Shown here one piece after another: positions 11,223 through 21,633 of a DNA stretch of 64,000 nucleotides. Numbering within the stretch: position 1 is the first letter of the stretch; every line of letters begins with the position of its first letter. The position numbers were made by a program, and so were the translations under genes. The notes below the pieces were generated by a model. It did no database searches. It saw only the letters and a program-made list of their open reading frames with translations, and had not been told where the DNA came from. The DNA comes from Dokdonella sp. (GTDB lineage: Bacteria; Pseudomonadota; Gammaproteobacteria; Xanthomonadales; Rhodanobacteraceae): assembly GCF_019634775.1 (NCBI RefSeq), contig NZ_JAHCAS010000001.1, positions 1,550,001-1,614,000 on the forward strand, read 5' to 3'.

Positions 11223-14023
11223 GCGACGCGCGCTGGCGACGCCTGCAGGAGTTGTTCGAGATGCTGGTGGCAATGCCATCCGGCGAACGCGAGGCCTGGC
11301 TGGCCGATCATGAAGCTGATGCCGCGCTGCGTGCCGAGGCGCTGGCCCTGGTCGCGCATGACCAAGGCGATAGTGTATTGACCGCGCGCCTCGCCGATGC
11401 TGCCGAAGGAATGTCCGCTGGCGATGCGGTTGCGGGCACGCGTCTCGGCCCGTACCGCCTGCGCGAGGAGATCGGCAGCGGCGGCATGGGTACGGTGTTC
11501 CTCGCCGAGCGTGTCGATGCCGAATTCGATCGCCTCGTCGCGATCAAGCTGATCCGCGGCATCGCCACGCGCGACGCCAGTCAGCGCCTGCGCCGCGAGC
11601 GCCAGATCCTCGCCGACCTTGCCCATCCGAACATCGCGCGCCTGCTCGACGGCGGCACCAACGACTCGGGCCAGCCCTACCTGGTGATGGAGTACATCGA
11701 GGGCGCCAGCATCACCGACTATGCGCGCGCGCAGCGCCTGCCGCGCGTGCGTCGCCTGCGCCTGCTGCAACAGGTCTGCCGGGCCGTGCACTACGCGCAC
11801 CAGCGTCTGGTCATCCACCGTGACCTCAAGCCTGCCAACGTGCTCGTGCGCGCCGACGGCGCGCCGGTGCTGCTCGATTTCGGCATCGCCAAGCTGCTAG
11901 ATGCCGAAAGCTCAGGTCCACAGCAGACGCAGACCGGCATGCCGTGGTTCACGCCCGCCTATGCCAGCCCCGAGCAGCGCGCCGGCAAGCGCGTCAGCAC
12001 GGCCACCGACATCTACGGCCTCGGTGCGCTGATGTTCCAGTTGTTGACCGATGAGGTACCCGCGCCGGATGCCGAAGGCCGCCTGCCACCGCCGAGCACG
12101 CGCCGCAACGACACCGGTGAGCGCGGCGGCGACCGTGACCTCGACATCATCGTCGGCAAGGCCGCGCATGCGGACCCGGATCGCCGCTATGCTTCGGCCG
12201 AGGCGCTTGCCAACGACATCGAACGCTACCTGCGCGGACGCCCGATCCAGGCCGCGCCGGACAGCGTCGGCTACCGCATCGCCAAGTTCGTCGGCCGGCA
12301 TCGCTGGGCTACCGCGGCCAGCGTGTTGCTGGTGCTGCTTGCATTCGCTTTCGTGTGGAAGCTGTCGGTCGAAAACGAACGCGCACGCCGCGCCGAAGAA
12401 CGCGCGCAACGCGAGTCGCTGACCGCCGGGCGCGTCGTCGAGACGATGATCGGCCTGTTCGACGCGGCTTCGCCGGAGAAGGTTGGCCTGCGCCCGATCA
12501 CCGCCCTGGAACTCGTCGACACCGGCATGCAGAACCTCGACGCCCGGCTCGCCGAGGAGGCGCAGCCGAAGGCACGCCTGACCGCGGCGCTCGCCGAGAT
12601 CTACGGCAGGCTCGGCCAGAACGAGAAGGGCCTCACCGCCATCGCCGAGGCGATCGCGCTGCAACGCACCCTCGATGACGCGCGCTGGCTCGCGCGCTAT
12701 CTGCAGGTGCAGGGTGCTCTGCTCAATGCCAGTGCTCGTTATGCGCAGGCCTCCGCCGTGCTCGACGAAGGCATCGCCCTGCTCGAAGGCGATCCCGGGG
12801 CCGATCCCGCCACCATGGCCGAATTGCTGACCACGCGCTCACTCGTGCGCAGCCGCGTCGGCCAGGTGGTTGCCGGCATTGCCGATGCCGAACGCGCGAC
12901 CGCGTTCGCGCGTACCGCCGGCGAACGTTCCGCGAACCTGCTCGGCGAAGCCGGCAACGCCCTCAGCGAAGGCTATCTGCGCAACGGCGAGGCCGAACGC
13001 GCGATCTCGATCTCGCGTGCCAACGTCACCATGCTCGAAGGCGCGCCCGATCCCGGCAACACATTGTCCCTGGCACGCGAATACCTCGCCGCCGCACTGG
13101 CCGAACACGGCGAACTGGCCGAAGCGGAAGCGCTCATGCGCGCCCAGCTCGAGGAGCGCGGCAAGCACCTCGATCCCGGCAGCGACTGGCTCATCACCCA
13201 GCGCAACCAGCTCGCGGCGATCGTGCGCAACCTCGGCCGGCCGCTTGAGGCCGCGCAGTTGCTGAGCGAGAACGTCACGGCGATGCGTGCGCGTGGCGAA
13301 ACGACCACACCGTCGTACATGGTCGCGTTGAACAACCTCGGCTCGGTCGCCGAGCACGTCGGCGACTACGCCACCGCCGAACCCTTGCTGCGCGAGGCGT
13401 TGCGCCTGGCGCTGGCCGAGAACGATCCATCGAGTTCGCGCCCCGACATCTACCGGCAGAACCTGGCGCGTGTGTTGCTGTTCTCGGGGCGCTACAAGGA
13501 GGCGCTGCCGTTGCTCGAGCCCGAGATCGTCGACGATGGCTCGGTCGAGCGGCGAGTCGATCGTCTGCGCCGCCTCATCCACCTCGCCGAATGGCACCGT
13601 CGCAATGGTCAGCTCGAAACGGCGGAGCAGTGGATCGCCCAGGCCGAACGCAACCTCGAGGAGAACTTCGGTCCCGAGCATGTGCGCGCCGGCGCGGTAT
13701 TGCGCGCAAAGGCCCTCGTTGCGCGCGATCGCGGCGACCTTGCCTCTGCCGAATCCGATCTGCGCCGCGCGCTCGCCGTGGTCGAGAAGGGTCTGGGCGC
13801 CGAGTCGAACCCGGTGACCGAACTGCGCCTCGACCTCGCCGACGTGCTGCTGCGTGCCGGTCAGCGCGATGAGGCGCGGGTCCTGATCGAACGCGTGCAC
13901 ACCAACGTCTACACGAAGTTCATGCTCGACTCGCCGCCGTGCGTGCAGTTCGAAACCCTCGCCGCGAAACTCGACGTGAAGACCACCTTGTCGGAACGGC
14001 GCAGGGCGGCAGATCCGGGCTGA
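11219..14023 (+). CDS. Hanks-type Ser/Thr protein kinase with transmembrane segment and TPR region
   Basis: This 934-residue protein has a complete kinase domain (about residues 75-350): glycine loop GSGGMG 86-91, catalytic Lys110, HRD 200-202 followed by LKPAN, and DFG at 220-222. All key residues are present, so it should be active. A single transmembrane segment follows (about 362-380). The remaining 550 residues are helical TPR-like repeats, probably outside the membrane. Its ATG overlaps the ECF sigma gene stop by four bases. A terminator lies downstream at 14117-14148. The likely job is transducing an envelope signal to the sigma factor; ligand and targets are unknown. Confidence 0.93.
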   Translation: MSDARWRRLQELFEMLVAMPSGEREAWLADHEADAALRAEALALVAHDQGDSVLTARLADAAEGMSAGDAVAGTRLGPYRLREEIGSGGMGTVFLAERVDAEFDRLVAIKLIRGIATRDASQRLRRERQILADLAHPNIARLLDGGTNDSGQPYLVMEYIEGASITDYARAQRLPRVRRLRLLQQVCRAVHYAHQRLVIHRDLKPANVLVRADGAPVLLDFGIAKLLDAESSGPQQTQTGMPWFTPAYASPEQRAGKRVSTATDIYGLGALMFQLLTDEVPAPDAEGRLPPPSTRRNDTGERGGDRDLDIIVGKAAHADPDRRYASAEALANDIERYLRGRPIQAAPDSVGYRIAKFVGRHRWATAASVLLVLLAFAFVWKLSVENERARRAEERAQRESLTAGRVVETMIGLFDAASPEKVGLRPITALELVDTGMQNLDARLAEEAQPKARLTAALAEIYGRLGQNEKGLTAIAEAIALQRTLDDARWLARYLQVQGALLNASARYAQASAVLDEGIALLEGDPGADPATMAELLTTRSLVRSRVGQVVAGIADAERATAFARTAGERSANLLGEAGNALSEGYLRNGEAERAISISRANVTMLEGAPDPGNTLSLAREYLAAALAEHGELAEAEALMRAQLEERGKHLDPGSDWLITQRNQLAAIVRNLGRPLEAAQLLSENVTAMRARGETTTPSYMVALNNLGSVAEHVGDYATAEPLLREALRLALAENDPSSSRPDIYRQNLARVLLFSGRYKEALPLLEPEIVDDGSVERRVDRLRRLIHLAEWHRRNGQLETAEQWIAQAERNLEENFGPEHVRAGAVLRAKALVARDRGDLASAESDLRRALAVVEKGLGAESNPVTELRLDLADVLLRAGQRDEARVLIERVHTNVYTKFMLDSPPCVQFETLAAKLDVKTTLSERRRAADPG

Positions 14024-14116
14024 GTCCGCCTCGCGCGGTACGCGTTGTCGATCCGCGCGCAGTCGCGCCATCCCCATGGTGGCGCGGAGCGCGTGCCGGC
14101 CGCTGGCAGCGCCACG

Positions 14117-14148
14117 AAAAAGGCCCCGCTTTCGCGGGGCCTTCGTTT
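14117..14148. terminator. Bidirectional rho-independent terminator
   Basis: AAAGGCCCCGC-TTTC-GCGGGGCCTT forms an 8-9 bp GC stem, with A-rich sequence on one side and a short T-rich stretch (TTCGTTT) on the other. It sits between the convergent kinase gene and hppA and can serve both. Confidence 0.85.
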
Positions 14149-14189
14149 CGACGCGGACTTTCGATCAGAGCAGCGGTACGAGCAGCTTG

Positions 14190-14284
14190 CCCTCACCCCA
14201 TCCCTCTCCCGCAAGCGGGAGAGGGGGAGCCGGTGCCGTGCGGGTTCGTCTTCGGCCATGTTGCGAAGACGTGCACGGCGCTGC
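14190..14284. repeat. Dispersed GGGAGAGGG-type palindromic repeat at the hppA 3' end
   Basis: The core CCCTCTCCCGC at 14202-14212 and its complement at 14215-14225 form a perfect 11-bp stem with a 2-base loop, preceded by CCCTCACCCCAT. This is a common interspersed repeat type in Xanthomonadales. It begins directly after the present hppA stop and ends just before a second, out-of-use copy of the hppA tail (14165-14185), so it looks inserted there. Confidence 0.7.
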
Positions 14285-16354
14285 CTACAGCAAGGGCACG
14301 AGCAGCAGGGCAACGATGTTGATGATCTTGATCAGTGGATTCACCGCCGGACCGGCAGTGTCCTTGTACGGATCGCCGACGGTGTCGCCGGTGACGGCTG
14401 CCTTGTGCGCGTCGGAGCCCTTGCCGCCGAAGTTGCCATCTTCGATGTACTTCTTGGCATTGTCCCAGGCACCGCCGCCGGTGGTCATCGAGATCGCCAC
14501 GAACAGGCCGGTGACGATGGTGCCGATCAGCATGCCGCCGAGCGCCTGCGCGCCGGCGAGCGGGCCGGCGACGAAGCCGATGCCGAAACCGATGACGACC
14601 GGTACCAGCACGGGCAGCAGCGAGGGCAGCATCATTTCGCGGATCGCCGAGCGCGTCAGCAGGTCGACCGCGCGCGAGTAGTCGGGCTTGGCCTTGCCTT
14701 CCATGATGCCCTTGATCTCGCGGAACTGGCGGCGCACTTCCTCGACCACCGAGCCGGCTGCACGGCCGACCGCCTCCATCGCCATCGCTCCGAACAGGTA
14801 CGGGATCAGGCCGCCGATCAGAAGGCCGATGATCACGTAGTGGTTGGAGATGTCGAAGGTGTAGATCTGGTTCGGGTGCTCGACGGCAAGCTTGTGCGTG
14901 TAGTCGGCGAACAGGACCAATGCGGCAAGGCCGGCCGAACCGATCGCATAGCCCTTGGTGACCGCCTTGGTGGTGTTGCCGACGGCGTCGAGCGGATCGG
15001 TCACGGCACGCACCTCGCTCGGCAGCTCGGCCATCTCGGCGATGCCGCCGGCGTTGTCGGTGATCGGGCCGTAGGCGTCGAGGGCGACGATCATGCCGGT
15101 CATCGACAGCATCGCGGTCGCGGCGACGGCGATGCCGTAGAGGCCGCCGAAGTGGTAGGCCGCCCAGATCGCGATGCACACTGCGATCACCGGCCAGGCC
15201 GTCGACTTCATCGACACGCCGATGCCGGCGATGATGTTGGTCGCATGGCCAGTGGTTGAGGCTTGGGCGACATGGCGCACCGGCTTGTACTCGGTGGCCG
15301 TGTAGTACTCGGTGATGACGACCATCGCGCCGGTCAGCAGCAGGCCGATCAGGCCGCACCAGAACAGGTTGATGGACGGGATCACGCTGCCCGCGGCGAC
15401 TTCGAGCCCGCCCGGGAACAGTTCGCGGGTGACGAACCAGAACGCCACCGCCGAGAGCAGGGCCGAGACGATCACGCCCTTGTACAGCGCGTTCATGATT
15501 TTCGCGCCCGGCTTGGTGGTGACGAAGAACGTGCCGATGATCGAGGCGACGATCGACACGCCGCCGAGCAGGATCGGGTAGAGCACGGCGTTGGCATTGC
15601 CGGCAAACATCACGCCGCCGAGCAGCATCGTCGCAATCAGGGTGACCGCGTAGGTCTCGAACAGGTCGGCCGCCATGCCGGCGCAGTCGCCGACGTTGTC
15701 GCCGACGTTGTCGGCGATCACCGCCGGATTGCGCGGATCGTCCTCGGGAATGCCCGCCTCGACCTTGCCGACCAGGTCCGCGCCGACGTCGGCACCCTTG
15801 GTGAAGATGCCGCCGCCGAGGCGCGCGAAGATCGAGATCAGCGAGGAGCCGAAGGCGAGGCCGACCAGCGCGTGCAGGGCCTGGTCCGGCGTGTGGCCGA
15901 GGCGGGCGAGCGCGACGTAGTAGCCGGCCACGCCGAGCAGGCCGAGGCCGACCACGAGCATGCCGGTGATCGCGCCGCCGCGGAAGGCGACCGCGAGTGC
16001 CGCGCCGAGGCCGCTGCGCGCCGCCTCCGCCGTGCGCACGTTGGCACGCACCGAGACGTTCATGCCGATGTAGCCGGCCAGGCCGGACAGTGCCGCGCCG
16101 ACCGCGAAGCCGACCGCCGTGCTCCAGTCGAGGCCGAAGCCCATGACCACGAACAGGACCGCACCGACGATGCCGATCGTCGTGTACTGGCGATTCAGAT
16201 AGGCCTTGGCGCCGACCTGGATCGCCGAGGCGATCTCCTGCATGCGCTCGTTGCCGGCCGACTTGGCCATGATCCAGCGGATCGACCAGATGCCATACAG
16301 GATCGCCAGGGCCGCGCAGATCAGCGAAATGAGCAAACCGTGTTGCTGCAACAT
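14285..16354 (-). CDS. hppA: Proton-translocating membrane pyrophosphatase HppA
   Basis: This 689-residue polytopic inner-membrane enzyme couples PPi hydrolysis to ion pumping. The PPi-binding motifs DVGADLVGK and [15 protein letters not shown] are present. The phrase [16 protein letters not shown] carries Lys and Thr at the two positions that distinguish the K+-independent class (K+-dependent enzymes have Ala and Gly), so I predict a K+-independent, H+-pumping enzyme. GGAGGA precedes the ATG. The C-terminus now ends ALLLVPLL at 14285, next to a repeat element, and an alternative tail lies 100 bases further on. It is a single gene. Confidence 0.97.
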   Translation of the reverse strand: MLQQHGLLISLICAALAILYGIWSIRWIMAKSAGNERMQEIASAIQVGAKAYLNRQYTTIGIVGAVLFVVMGFGLDWSTAVGFAVGAALSGLAGYIGMNVSVRANVRTAEAARSGLGAALAVAFRGGAITGMLVVGLGLLGVAGYYVALARLGHTPDQALHALVGLAFGSSLISIFARLGGGIFTKGADVGADLVGKVEAGIPEDDPRNPAVIADNVGDNVGDCAGMAADLFETYAVTLIATMLLGGVMFAGNANAVLYPILLGGVSIVASIIGTFFVTTKPGAKIMNALYKGVIVSALLSAVAFWFVTRELFPGGLEVAAGSVIPSINLFWCGLIGLLLTGAMVVITEYYTATEYKPVRHVAQASTTGHATNIIAGIGVSMKSTAWPVIAVCIAIWAAYHFGGLYGIAVAATAMLSMTGMIVALDAYGPITDNAGGIAEMAELPSEVRAVTDPLDAVGNTTKAVTKGYAIGSAGLAALVLFADYTHKLAVEHPNQIYTFDISNHYVIIGLLIGGLIPYLFGAMAMEAVGRAAGSVVEEVRRQFREIKGIMEGKAKPDYSRAVDLLTRSAIREMMLPSLLPVLVPVVIGFGIGFVAGPLAGAQALGGMLIGTIVTGLFVAISMTTGGGAWDNAKKYIEDGNFGGKGSDAHKAAVTGDTVGDPYKDTAGPAVNPLIKIINIVALLLVPLL

Positions 16355-16440
16355 CTATTCCTCCCCGAAGAACAGGCTAGAGAATCCGAAGGCGGTTGGG
16401 ATTGCGAGCCGGAGAAACCCTGATACTTCTGATCACGACC

Positions 16441-16478
16441 GAAGCCGCTCCCATGAATCCAAGCCCTGTGCGAGCGGC
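16441..16478. repeat. REP-like imperfect palindrome upstream of hppA
   Basis: GAAGCCGCTCCCATGAATCC pairs loosely with the following GTGCGAGCGGC. It is related to the elements at 39091-39134 and 37112-37140 and to the 45-bp tandem unit at 6009. It lies in the 220-base gap upstream of hppA, between it and the end of the membrane protein gene at 16576. Confidence 0.6.
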
Positions 16479-16575
16479 GTGGGCAGCGAAAGGCTTGATC
16501 AGGGGTTCCCCAAAGCTGGTCGAGTATAGCCATCCACGGCTGCGACCGGATGGTGCGTTGCAATAACCGACTGCG

Positions 16576-17973
16576 TCAGGTCGCCGCGGCGCGGTTCCCG
16601 GACGTGGCGTCGGCTGTTGTGCCGGCGCCCAGGGCGAGCAGCAGGGCCATTGGCGCGAACACGATCGGCCAGGTCAGATAGCGCGTCTCCGCGCCAGGCG
16701 CGATCAAGGCGAAGCCGGCCGCATGCAGCAGCAGGCTTCCCGCAAACAGGCCGGCCAGATGCGCCATGAACCGGGTCCGCCGTCGCCAGGAGACGATCAG
16801 GGCGAGGCCGGCCAGCGCCAGCGCAGGCCACGCGCTCGACCAAAAGCCACCCCCACGCAGCTGCGCGCCGACGTCGAGCAGGCGCGCATGCATGGCCGCA
16901 GCGAGCGGCGCGGCCACCGGCGGATTGTCGGCCCAGGCGTGGTATTCGATGAAATACGGAATGCCGCGACGCCCGTCGACCTCGATGCCCGCCATCAGGG
17001 CGAACGTGCGCAGACGGTGTCGTGCGTAGGCGAGCGGGTGTCGCAGCACGGCCCTGGACCAGGCTGCACGGATCGCCGCCAGTTGCCCTGGCGCGTACTC
17101 GCTTCCTTTCTGTAGCCCGCTCTTCATGCCCGAGCGCGAACGCGCGAACAGGAAGGTATTGCTGGTCGGATCAAAGGCGCCGGTGTCGACGAGCTCGGCG
17201 ACATCGAGTCCGGGCCCATGGCTGAAGGGCGGCAGCAGCAGTTCGCCGCTCGCGACCGAGAGCGCGGCCAGATCCCACAGGGCGATCGACGGCCACACCG
17301 TGTGGCGCTGGCTGACGAAGGCGCGATCGAGCGCGAACGAGGTCGCGAACGTGAGCGCGAGCAGCGCAGTGACGAAGGCCGCGCGCGCACGCCTCGGCGC
17401 CAGCACCACGGCCAGCGCCGGCATCAGCGGCAAGGTCGCCAGGATCGCGTTGTGGCGGATGCATCCGGCATACACGATCAGGATCGCCGCGCACCAGGCA
17501 CTCCAGCGTCGACCGCGGGTCGCGGCATGCGCGACCAGTCCGCAGGCGCAGGTGAGCACGGCGGCGAGATGCGCGTCGGACAGCAGGTGACCGAGCTGCA
17601 GGAGGGTCAGCGGCTGCAGGCCGATCGCAAGCATCGCCAGCGCGCGCCATCCCGCCGGCCCGCGTAGCACCGCGGCACACAGGCCGAGCCCGCACCAGAA
17701 CAACGCGAGGTTCAGCACGAGCAGGCTCGCCGCATCACCGCCGAGGGAAAGCAGCAGCGACCAGATGAGCGGCATCGCCACTGGCGTCGTGTTCCAGAAC
17801 TGCCCGGTGCGCGCCTGCCAGAGTTGCGTCGCCGCATCGAACGGATACTGGCCCGGGTGGACGAGCAGCAGGGCGATGGCGAAGCCAAGCATGGCAGCAC
17901 CGGCGACGAGCCAGTCGTGCCTTTGCGGCGGAGACATGCGTGGCGCGGACGGCAATTGAGTATTCGACGTCAT
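16576..17973 (-). CDS. Polytopic membrane protein, glycosyltransferase-like
   Basis: This protein of about 465 residues has roughly ten hydrophobic segments. The large loop after the N-terminal segment contains QYPFDAATQLWQARTGQFWN, an aspartate-bearing first loop like that of GT-C type lipid-linked sugar transferases and their relatives, but no family-defining motif is certain. A long non-membrane section lies at about residues 230-350. The start is uncertain: ATGs at 17994, 17973 and further in all lack a clear ribosome binding site. The function is unknown; a role in cell-surface glycan handling is a guess from topology. Two similar but unrelated-looking proteins lie at 18403 and 25079. 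Confidence 0.7.
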   Translation of the reverse strand: MTSNTQLPSAPRMSPPQRHDWLVAGAAMLGFAIALLLVHPGQYPFDAATQLWQARTGQFWNTTPVAMPLIWSLLLSLGGDAASLLVLNLALFWCGLGLCAAVLRGPAGWRALAMLAIGLQPLTLLQLGHLLSDAHLAAVLTCACGLVAHAATRGRRWSAWCAAILIVYAGCIRHNAILATLPLMPALAVVLAPRRARAAFVTALLALTFATSFALDRAFVSQRHTVWPSIALWDLAALSVASGELLLPPFSHGPGLDVAELVDTGAFDPTSNTFLFARSRSGMKSGLQKGSEYAPGQLAAIRAAWSRAVLRHPLAYARHRLRTFALMAGIEVDGRRGIPYFIEYHAWADNPPVAAPLAAAMHARLLDVGAQLRGGGFWSSAWPALALAGLALIVSWRRRTRFMAHLAGLFAGSLLLHAAGFALIAPGAETRYLTWPIVFAPMALLLALGAGTTADATSGNRAAAT

Positions 17974-18402
17974 CGCGCCGGATGGTAGCCGCATCGCAGG
18001 TTGAGGGATGCCTTGGTCCTTTCAGCGAAGATGTCACGACCTCCGCAAGGTAGCGGCTGCCGCTTTCCGGCTTTCCCGCCCTGCTCCCGGCTTCGATGGT
18101 CCCTGGACTCGCGATCGGCGTCGCCCTGTTGCAAGCATCCGCCAAGCGGCGCAGGTTCGCGCCCTCGCGTTGCAAGAGGTTCTGCGGCACGACATTCCAG
18201 GGCGCCGATCCACGGCACGGGAATGAAACAGGACTCCGGGGAACAGGGGCTCCGGGGTGTGACGGGATCGTCCATCGCTATCCAAGGGAAGGCGCCATGC
18301 AAGGCATTCACTCCGCGCGCTCGCGCGCATCGGTTTTTCTCTCTTTTTCTCCCTATGTTTCGGTTCATCGCGCCTTCCCCGGAAAGGCGCGATGAACCTT
18401 CT
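17974..18402. other. Non-coding gap, no recognised gene
   Basis: This 430-base gap has open frames on both strands, but their translations are rich in Arg, Ser and Pro and match nothing I recognise. It contains a pyrimidine-rich run (TTTTTCTCTCTTTTTCTCCC near 18330-18350) and the hairpin described separately at 18362-18398. It may be a decayed repeat; no promoter could be assigned. Confidence 0.5.
18362..18398. terminator. 13-bp perfect hairpin after the TPR membrane gene
   Basis: GGTTCATCGCGCC (18362-18374) and its exact complement (18386-18398) flank an 11-base loop, a few bases past the stop at 18403. There is no classic T-run on the minus strand, so it may be an RNA-stabilising or REP-type hairpin rather than an intrinsic terminator. 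Confidence 0.6.
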
Positions 18403-19818
18403 TCAAGGCCCGTCGAAGCCCGCTGCGTTGCAGGCGCGCAGGTCGCGCGGCACGTGGCTCGGGTAGCCGCCGAAGGAGTCGAGGTTGAGGATCGCTTGTT
18501 CGGCACGCGGATCGAAGGCGAGGGCACAGAGCCAGGCATCGCGTGCGCGGGTGTTGTCGCCGGCTTGTTGCCAGGCGTAGCCGAGGTTGGTCCAGGCACG
18601 CGCGTTGGCCGGGGCGGTGACGAGGCTGGCCGTCCACAGGGCGATCTCGCTGCGGTAGTCGAACGTGCGCAGCCAGGTGGCGATGCCGAGCACGCCAAGG
18701 AGGAGGGCGGTGAGCGCATGCGCGGGTTGCGGTCGGCGCCATGTCGACAGCAGGCCGACCAGCAGCCAGGCCGGGCCGAGCAGGGCCAGGTAGAGATGGC
18801 GGTCATTGGCGGCGTCGAGGCGCGGCAGCAGTGAGTTCGAAGGCGCCAGCATCAGGAAATACCAGCCGATCGCGAAGGCGAACCACGGCCAGTGTCGACG
18901 CAGACGCAAGGCCGCGAGTGCGAGTGTGGCCAGCAGCACGGCGACGACGATCGGCGAAGCGACCGCCCCGACCGCCTGCACCGGCGGATCGATGTTGGTG
19001 CGCAAGCCGAGCAGCGGATGCACGAACAGATAGGCCTGGGCTTCGAGTTGCAGCGCGATCTGGGTGGCGAGGCCGCGCGTGCCGAGGCTGACTTCGAAGA
19101 AGTGCTGGTAGCCGGGCAAGGCGAGGAACGCACCGAGTGCAGTCAGCACCACGAGGACATGACCGGCATGACGGCGCACGAGCGCGTCGCGGGTTTCGCC
19201 GGATGGCGCACAGATCGCGAGCAGCACAAAGGCGAGCGGCACGACCAGGCTGGTCTCGCGCACGCCGAGCGCCAGCGCGAACAGCAGCGGCGAGGCGATC
19301 GACCAGCGTTGCCGCGTAGTGTCGAAACGCGCATCGGCCAGCCAGGCGGCGAGCATGAAGGTCGCCGCCAGCGAGATCGAACGTCCGCTTGCGTAGGCGA
19401 CGGCCTCGGTGGTGGCCGGGTGCAGGGCGAACAGCAGGGCGGCCAGCGCCGCCGCATTCGGTGCATGCAGCCCGAGTCGCGGCAGCCAATGCTCGGCGAG
19501 GCGCCACGCGAGCAGGCTGTTGAGGAGGTGGATGCCGAGGTTGACCGCATGGAAGCCAAGCGGGCCTGGCCATGCCACATGGTTGAGGGCATACGAGAGC
19601 TTCAACAGCGGGCGGATGCCCGGCATCGACGCCCACCACGCGACCAGCGACCGGACGGCGGGATTGTCGACGATGACCGCGTAGTCATCGAACTGGAATG
19701 CGGCTGACAGCGCCGGCGCGTGCGCGGCGCCGACGAGTGCCGCCAGGCAGGCCGCGACCGCGAGCATGGCCACGCCATCGCGGCGTCGTGGTGCGGACTC
19801 AGCGAGCGGGGTCGCCAT
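18403..19818 (-). CDS. Polytopic membrane protein with C-terminal TPR (PMT/TMTC-like)
   Basis: This 471-residue protein has about ten transmembrane segments followed by a short TPR region (about residues 405-450: ARAWTNLGYAWQQAGDNTRARDAW). The first loop AFQFDDYAVIVDNPAV and the segment HAVNLGIHLLNSLLAW match the bacterial relatives of O-mannosyltransferase/TMTC proteins, where the acidic pair in the first loop is catalytic. A protein or lipid glycosyltransferase role is therefore plausible but not shown. Its stop is followed by a perfect hairpin. Its start overlaps the end of the carboxypeptidase gene at 19799, so the two are probably one transcript. Confidence 0.75.
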   Translation of the reverse strand: MATPLAESAPRRRDGVAMLAVAACLAALVGAAHAPALSAAFQFDDYAVIVDNPAVRSLVAWWASMPGIRPLLKLSYALNHVAWPGPLGFHAVNLGIHLLNSLLAWRLAEHWLPRLGLHAPNAAALAALLFALHPATTEAVAYASGRSISLAATFMLAAWLADARFDTTRQRWSIASPLLFALALGVRETSLVVPLAFVLLAICAPSGETRDALVRRHAGHVLVVLTALGAFLALPGYQHFFEVSLGTRGLATQIALQLEAQAYLFVHPLLGLRTNIDPPVQAVGAVASPIVVAVLLATLALAALRLRRHWPWFAFAIGWYFLMLAPSNSLLPRLDAANDRHLYLALLGPAWLLVGLLSTWRRPQPAHALTALLLGVLGIATWLRTFDYRSEIALWTASLVTAPANARAWTNLGYAWQQAGDNTRARDAWLCALAFDPRAEQAILNLDSFGGYPSHVPRDLRACNAAGFDGP

Positions 19819-20605
19819 CGTCGAAGGCTCGCTCGATCAGTCCCGCGCTGTCCCACCAGCGGTCGGGTGCGGCCAGCAGCACGGCGAGCACGCGGCGGCC
19901 GTCACGCTCGGCGTAGACGATGAGGCAGCGTGCTGCTCGTGGCGTCCAGCCGGTCTTGACGCCACGCACACCAGCGAGTGTGCCGAGCAGGGCGTTGGTG
20001 TTGCGCATCACATGGCGCCGACCGCGTTGCGTGCTGAAGGTGAAGGATTCGCGGGCGACGTCGGTGGCGATAGTCTCGATCGAGAGTGCGGTGCGTGTCA
20101 GCGTGGCGAGGTCGCGTGCACTGGCGTGGTTGTCGTCGTGATCGTGGCCGCAGGCATTGGCAAAGCGTGTGCGCGTCAGGCCAAGTTCCGCCGCGCGTGC
20201 GTTCATGCGTGCGACGAAGCGCGCCTCGTCGCCACCGATTGCATCGGCGAGTGCGCGGCAGGCGTCGTTGGCCGAGCGCACCAGCATCGCCGCAAGCAGG
20301 TCGCCGCGGCGTGCGCGGTCGCCGGCTTGCAAGCCGAGCCGCGTGCCGGTTTCGGCCGCGGCTGTTTGCGTGATCGTGATTTCGTCGTCGGCCCGGCCTG
20401 ATTCGGCCACCAGCACGGCGGTCATCAGCTTGGTCAGGCTGGCGATCGGCAAGGCGTCGTCGGCACGTCCGCCCCAGCGCGGCACACCGTCGATCTCGAC
20501 GTAGTAGGCACGCGCGATGTCGGGATAGGGATCGGGCAGCGGCGCCGGTGCGCCCGCCGCAAGCGCAAGGCCTGCGGCGAGCAGCGCGAACGGTGCCGCT
20601 GTCAT
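19799..20605 (-). CDS. D-alanyl-D-alanine carboxypeptidase, family S11 (PBP5/7-like)
   Basis: This 268-residue periplasmic serine peptidase trims the terminal D-Ala of peptidoglycan stem peptides or cuts D,D-crosslinks. A signal peptide covers about residues 1-22. The three penicillin-binding motifs are S56-L-T-K59, S111-A-N113 and K216-T-G218. It lacks the C-terminal anchor domain of PBP5, so it is closer in size to PBP7/DacC-short types. The start at 20605 (ATG) is chosen for the signal peptide; a GTG two codons earlier is possible. The upstream DUF3617 gene ends 13 bases before. Confidence 0.9.
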   Translation of the reverse strand: MTAAPFALLAAGLALAAGAPAPLPDPYPDIARAYYVEIDGVPRWGGRADDALPIASLTKLMTAVLVAESGRADDEITITQTAAAETGTRLGLQAGDRARRGDLLAAMLVRSANDACRALADAIGGDEARFVARMNARAAELGLTRTRFANACGHDHDDNHASARDLATLTRTALSIETIATDVARESFTFSTQRGRRHVMRNTNALLGTLAGVRGVKTGWTPRAARCLIVYAERDGRRVLAVLLAAPDRWWDSAGLIERAFDDGDPAR

Positions 20606-20618
20606 GACCACGATGTCA

Positions 20619-21551
20619 TCAGTTGCGTTCGCCGAGGCGTTGGCTCGCATGGCGTGTGCAGAAGTCGCGGTACGGCGAAGCACGCATCGCCGTGTAGCCG
20701 CGGCCGGCACACTGTTGGGCGGCCAGTGCACGCGCCTGGTCAGGGCAGTGGCGGGCAACGAAACCGGGCTGCGTGCGCGCATCGGCCGCCGCGCAGGCCG
20801 GCGCCACCAGTTCCGGGCATCTTGCGCCGATGAAGTCGAGATTGCCGCTGGCCTTGGCCGCGTTGCAGGCCTTGGCGAGGATCGTCGCGCGTGGCCGTCC
20901 GCAGGCTTCGTAGCCTTCCCACGGGAAGCCGATTTCCTGCTTGGGGAACTTCGCCGGGTCGACCAGCGCATCGGCCTGACGCACGATATTTGCGCAGAAT
21001 TTCTGCTTGAACGCCGCGCACGTGGCCTCGGTGCCAACGAACATCTGCCAGGACAGAGCCGAGTCGATCTGCGATTCGCAGGTCTGCGCGAGCATGGCGT
21101 TGCCGATCGCCTCGGGCGATTCGCTGGCGTAGTCGCAGCCGCCGATGCGCGTGCCCTCGAAGCGGATCGTCATCTCCATCGGCTGGCCTTCCACGCGCGT
21201 GGATGCGCGGATGCTGCCGCGGTAGGCATCGGGGCCGAGTTGCTCGGTCTCGCCTTCGCCACTCATCGCATCCTTGCCGGTGCATTCCATGCGGAACGTG
21301 TTGCGGTTGCCGTTGCGCGCAAAGCCGGTGATGCGGCAGTTGTCGTCGTGCGGGATCATCGAGCTGCTGCCGCCCTGCCTGGAGGTGCACACCTCGCTGG
21401 TCTGCGCCGGCATCTGGAATGGCATGCCCTTCATGTCGATGGTGGTCTTGACGCGGTATCGGTCACCGCTTTGTTCGGCGGCGCCGACACTGGCGGCAAG
21501 CACGAGGCAGAGGGCCGCGATCAGGCCGCGGCGGCTGTGGAGGTCGGTCAT
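20619..21551 (-). CDS. Secreted DUF3617 protein with Cys-rich C-terminal extension
   Basis: This 310-residue protein has a signal peptide (about residues 1-25). Residues 30-135 match the DUF3617 pattern, which recurs in Proteobacteria: a MKGMPFQMPAQTSEVC strand, NCRITGFARNGN and MECTGKDAMSGEGETE. The remaining part, with many cysteines spaced about 10-20 residues apart (for example TCAAFKQKFCANI and ACAAADAR), is an extension that may be disulfide-bonded. No enzymatic motif is visible and the role is unknown. The start at 21551 is chosen for the signal peptide. It is probably co-transcribed with the carboxypeptidase. Confidence 0.8.
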   Translation of the reverse strand: MTDLHSRRGLIAALCLVLAASVGAAEQSGDRYRVKTTIDMKGMPFQMPAQTSEVCTSRQGGSSSMIPHDDNCRITGFARNGNRNTFRMECTGKDAMSGEGETEQLGPDAYRGSIRASTRVEGQPMEMTIRFEGTRIGGCDYASESPEAIGNAMLAQTCESQIDSALSWQMFVGTEATCAAFKQKFCANIVRQADALVDPAKFPKQEIGFPWEGYEACGRPRATILAKACNAAKASGNLDFIGARCPELVAPACAAADARTQPGFVARHCPDQARALAAQQCAGRGYTAMRASPYRDFCTRHASQRLGERN

Positions 21552-21633
21552 CGGTAGTGGCTCCGGGCAGGGGATGTCGGGCGCGGGCGCGGCACCCGTT
21601 GCCACACCTTACGCGGTTTCGCGGCCGATCCAA

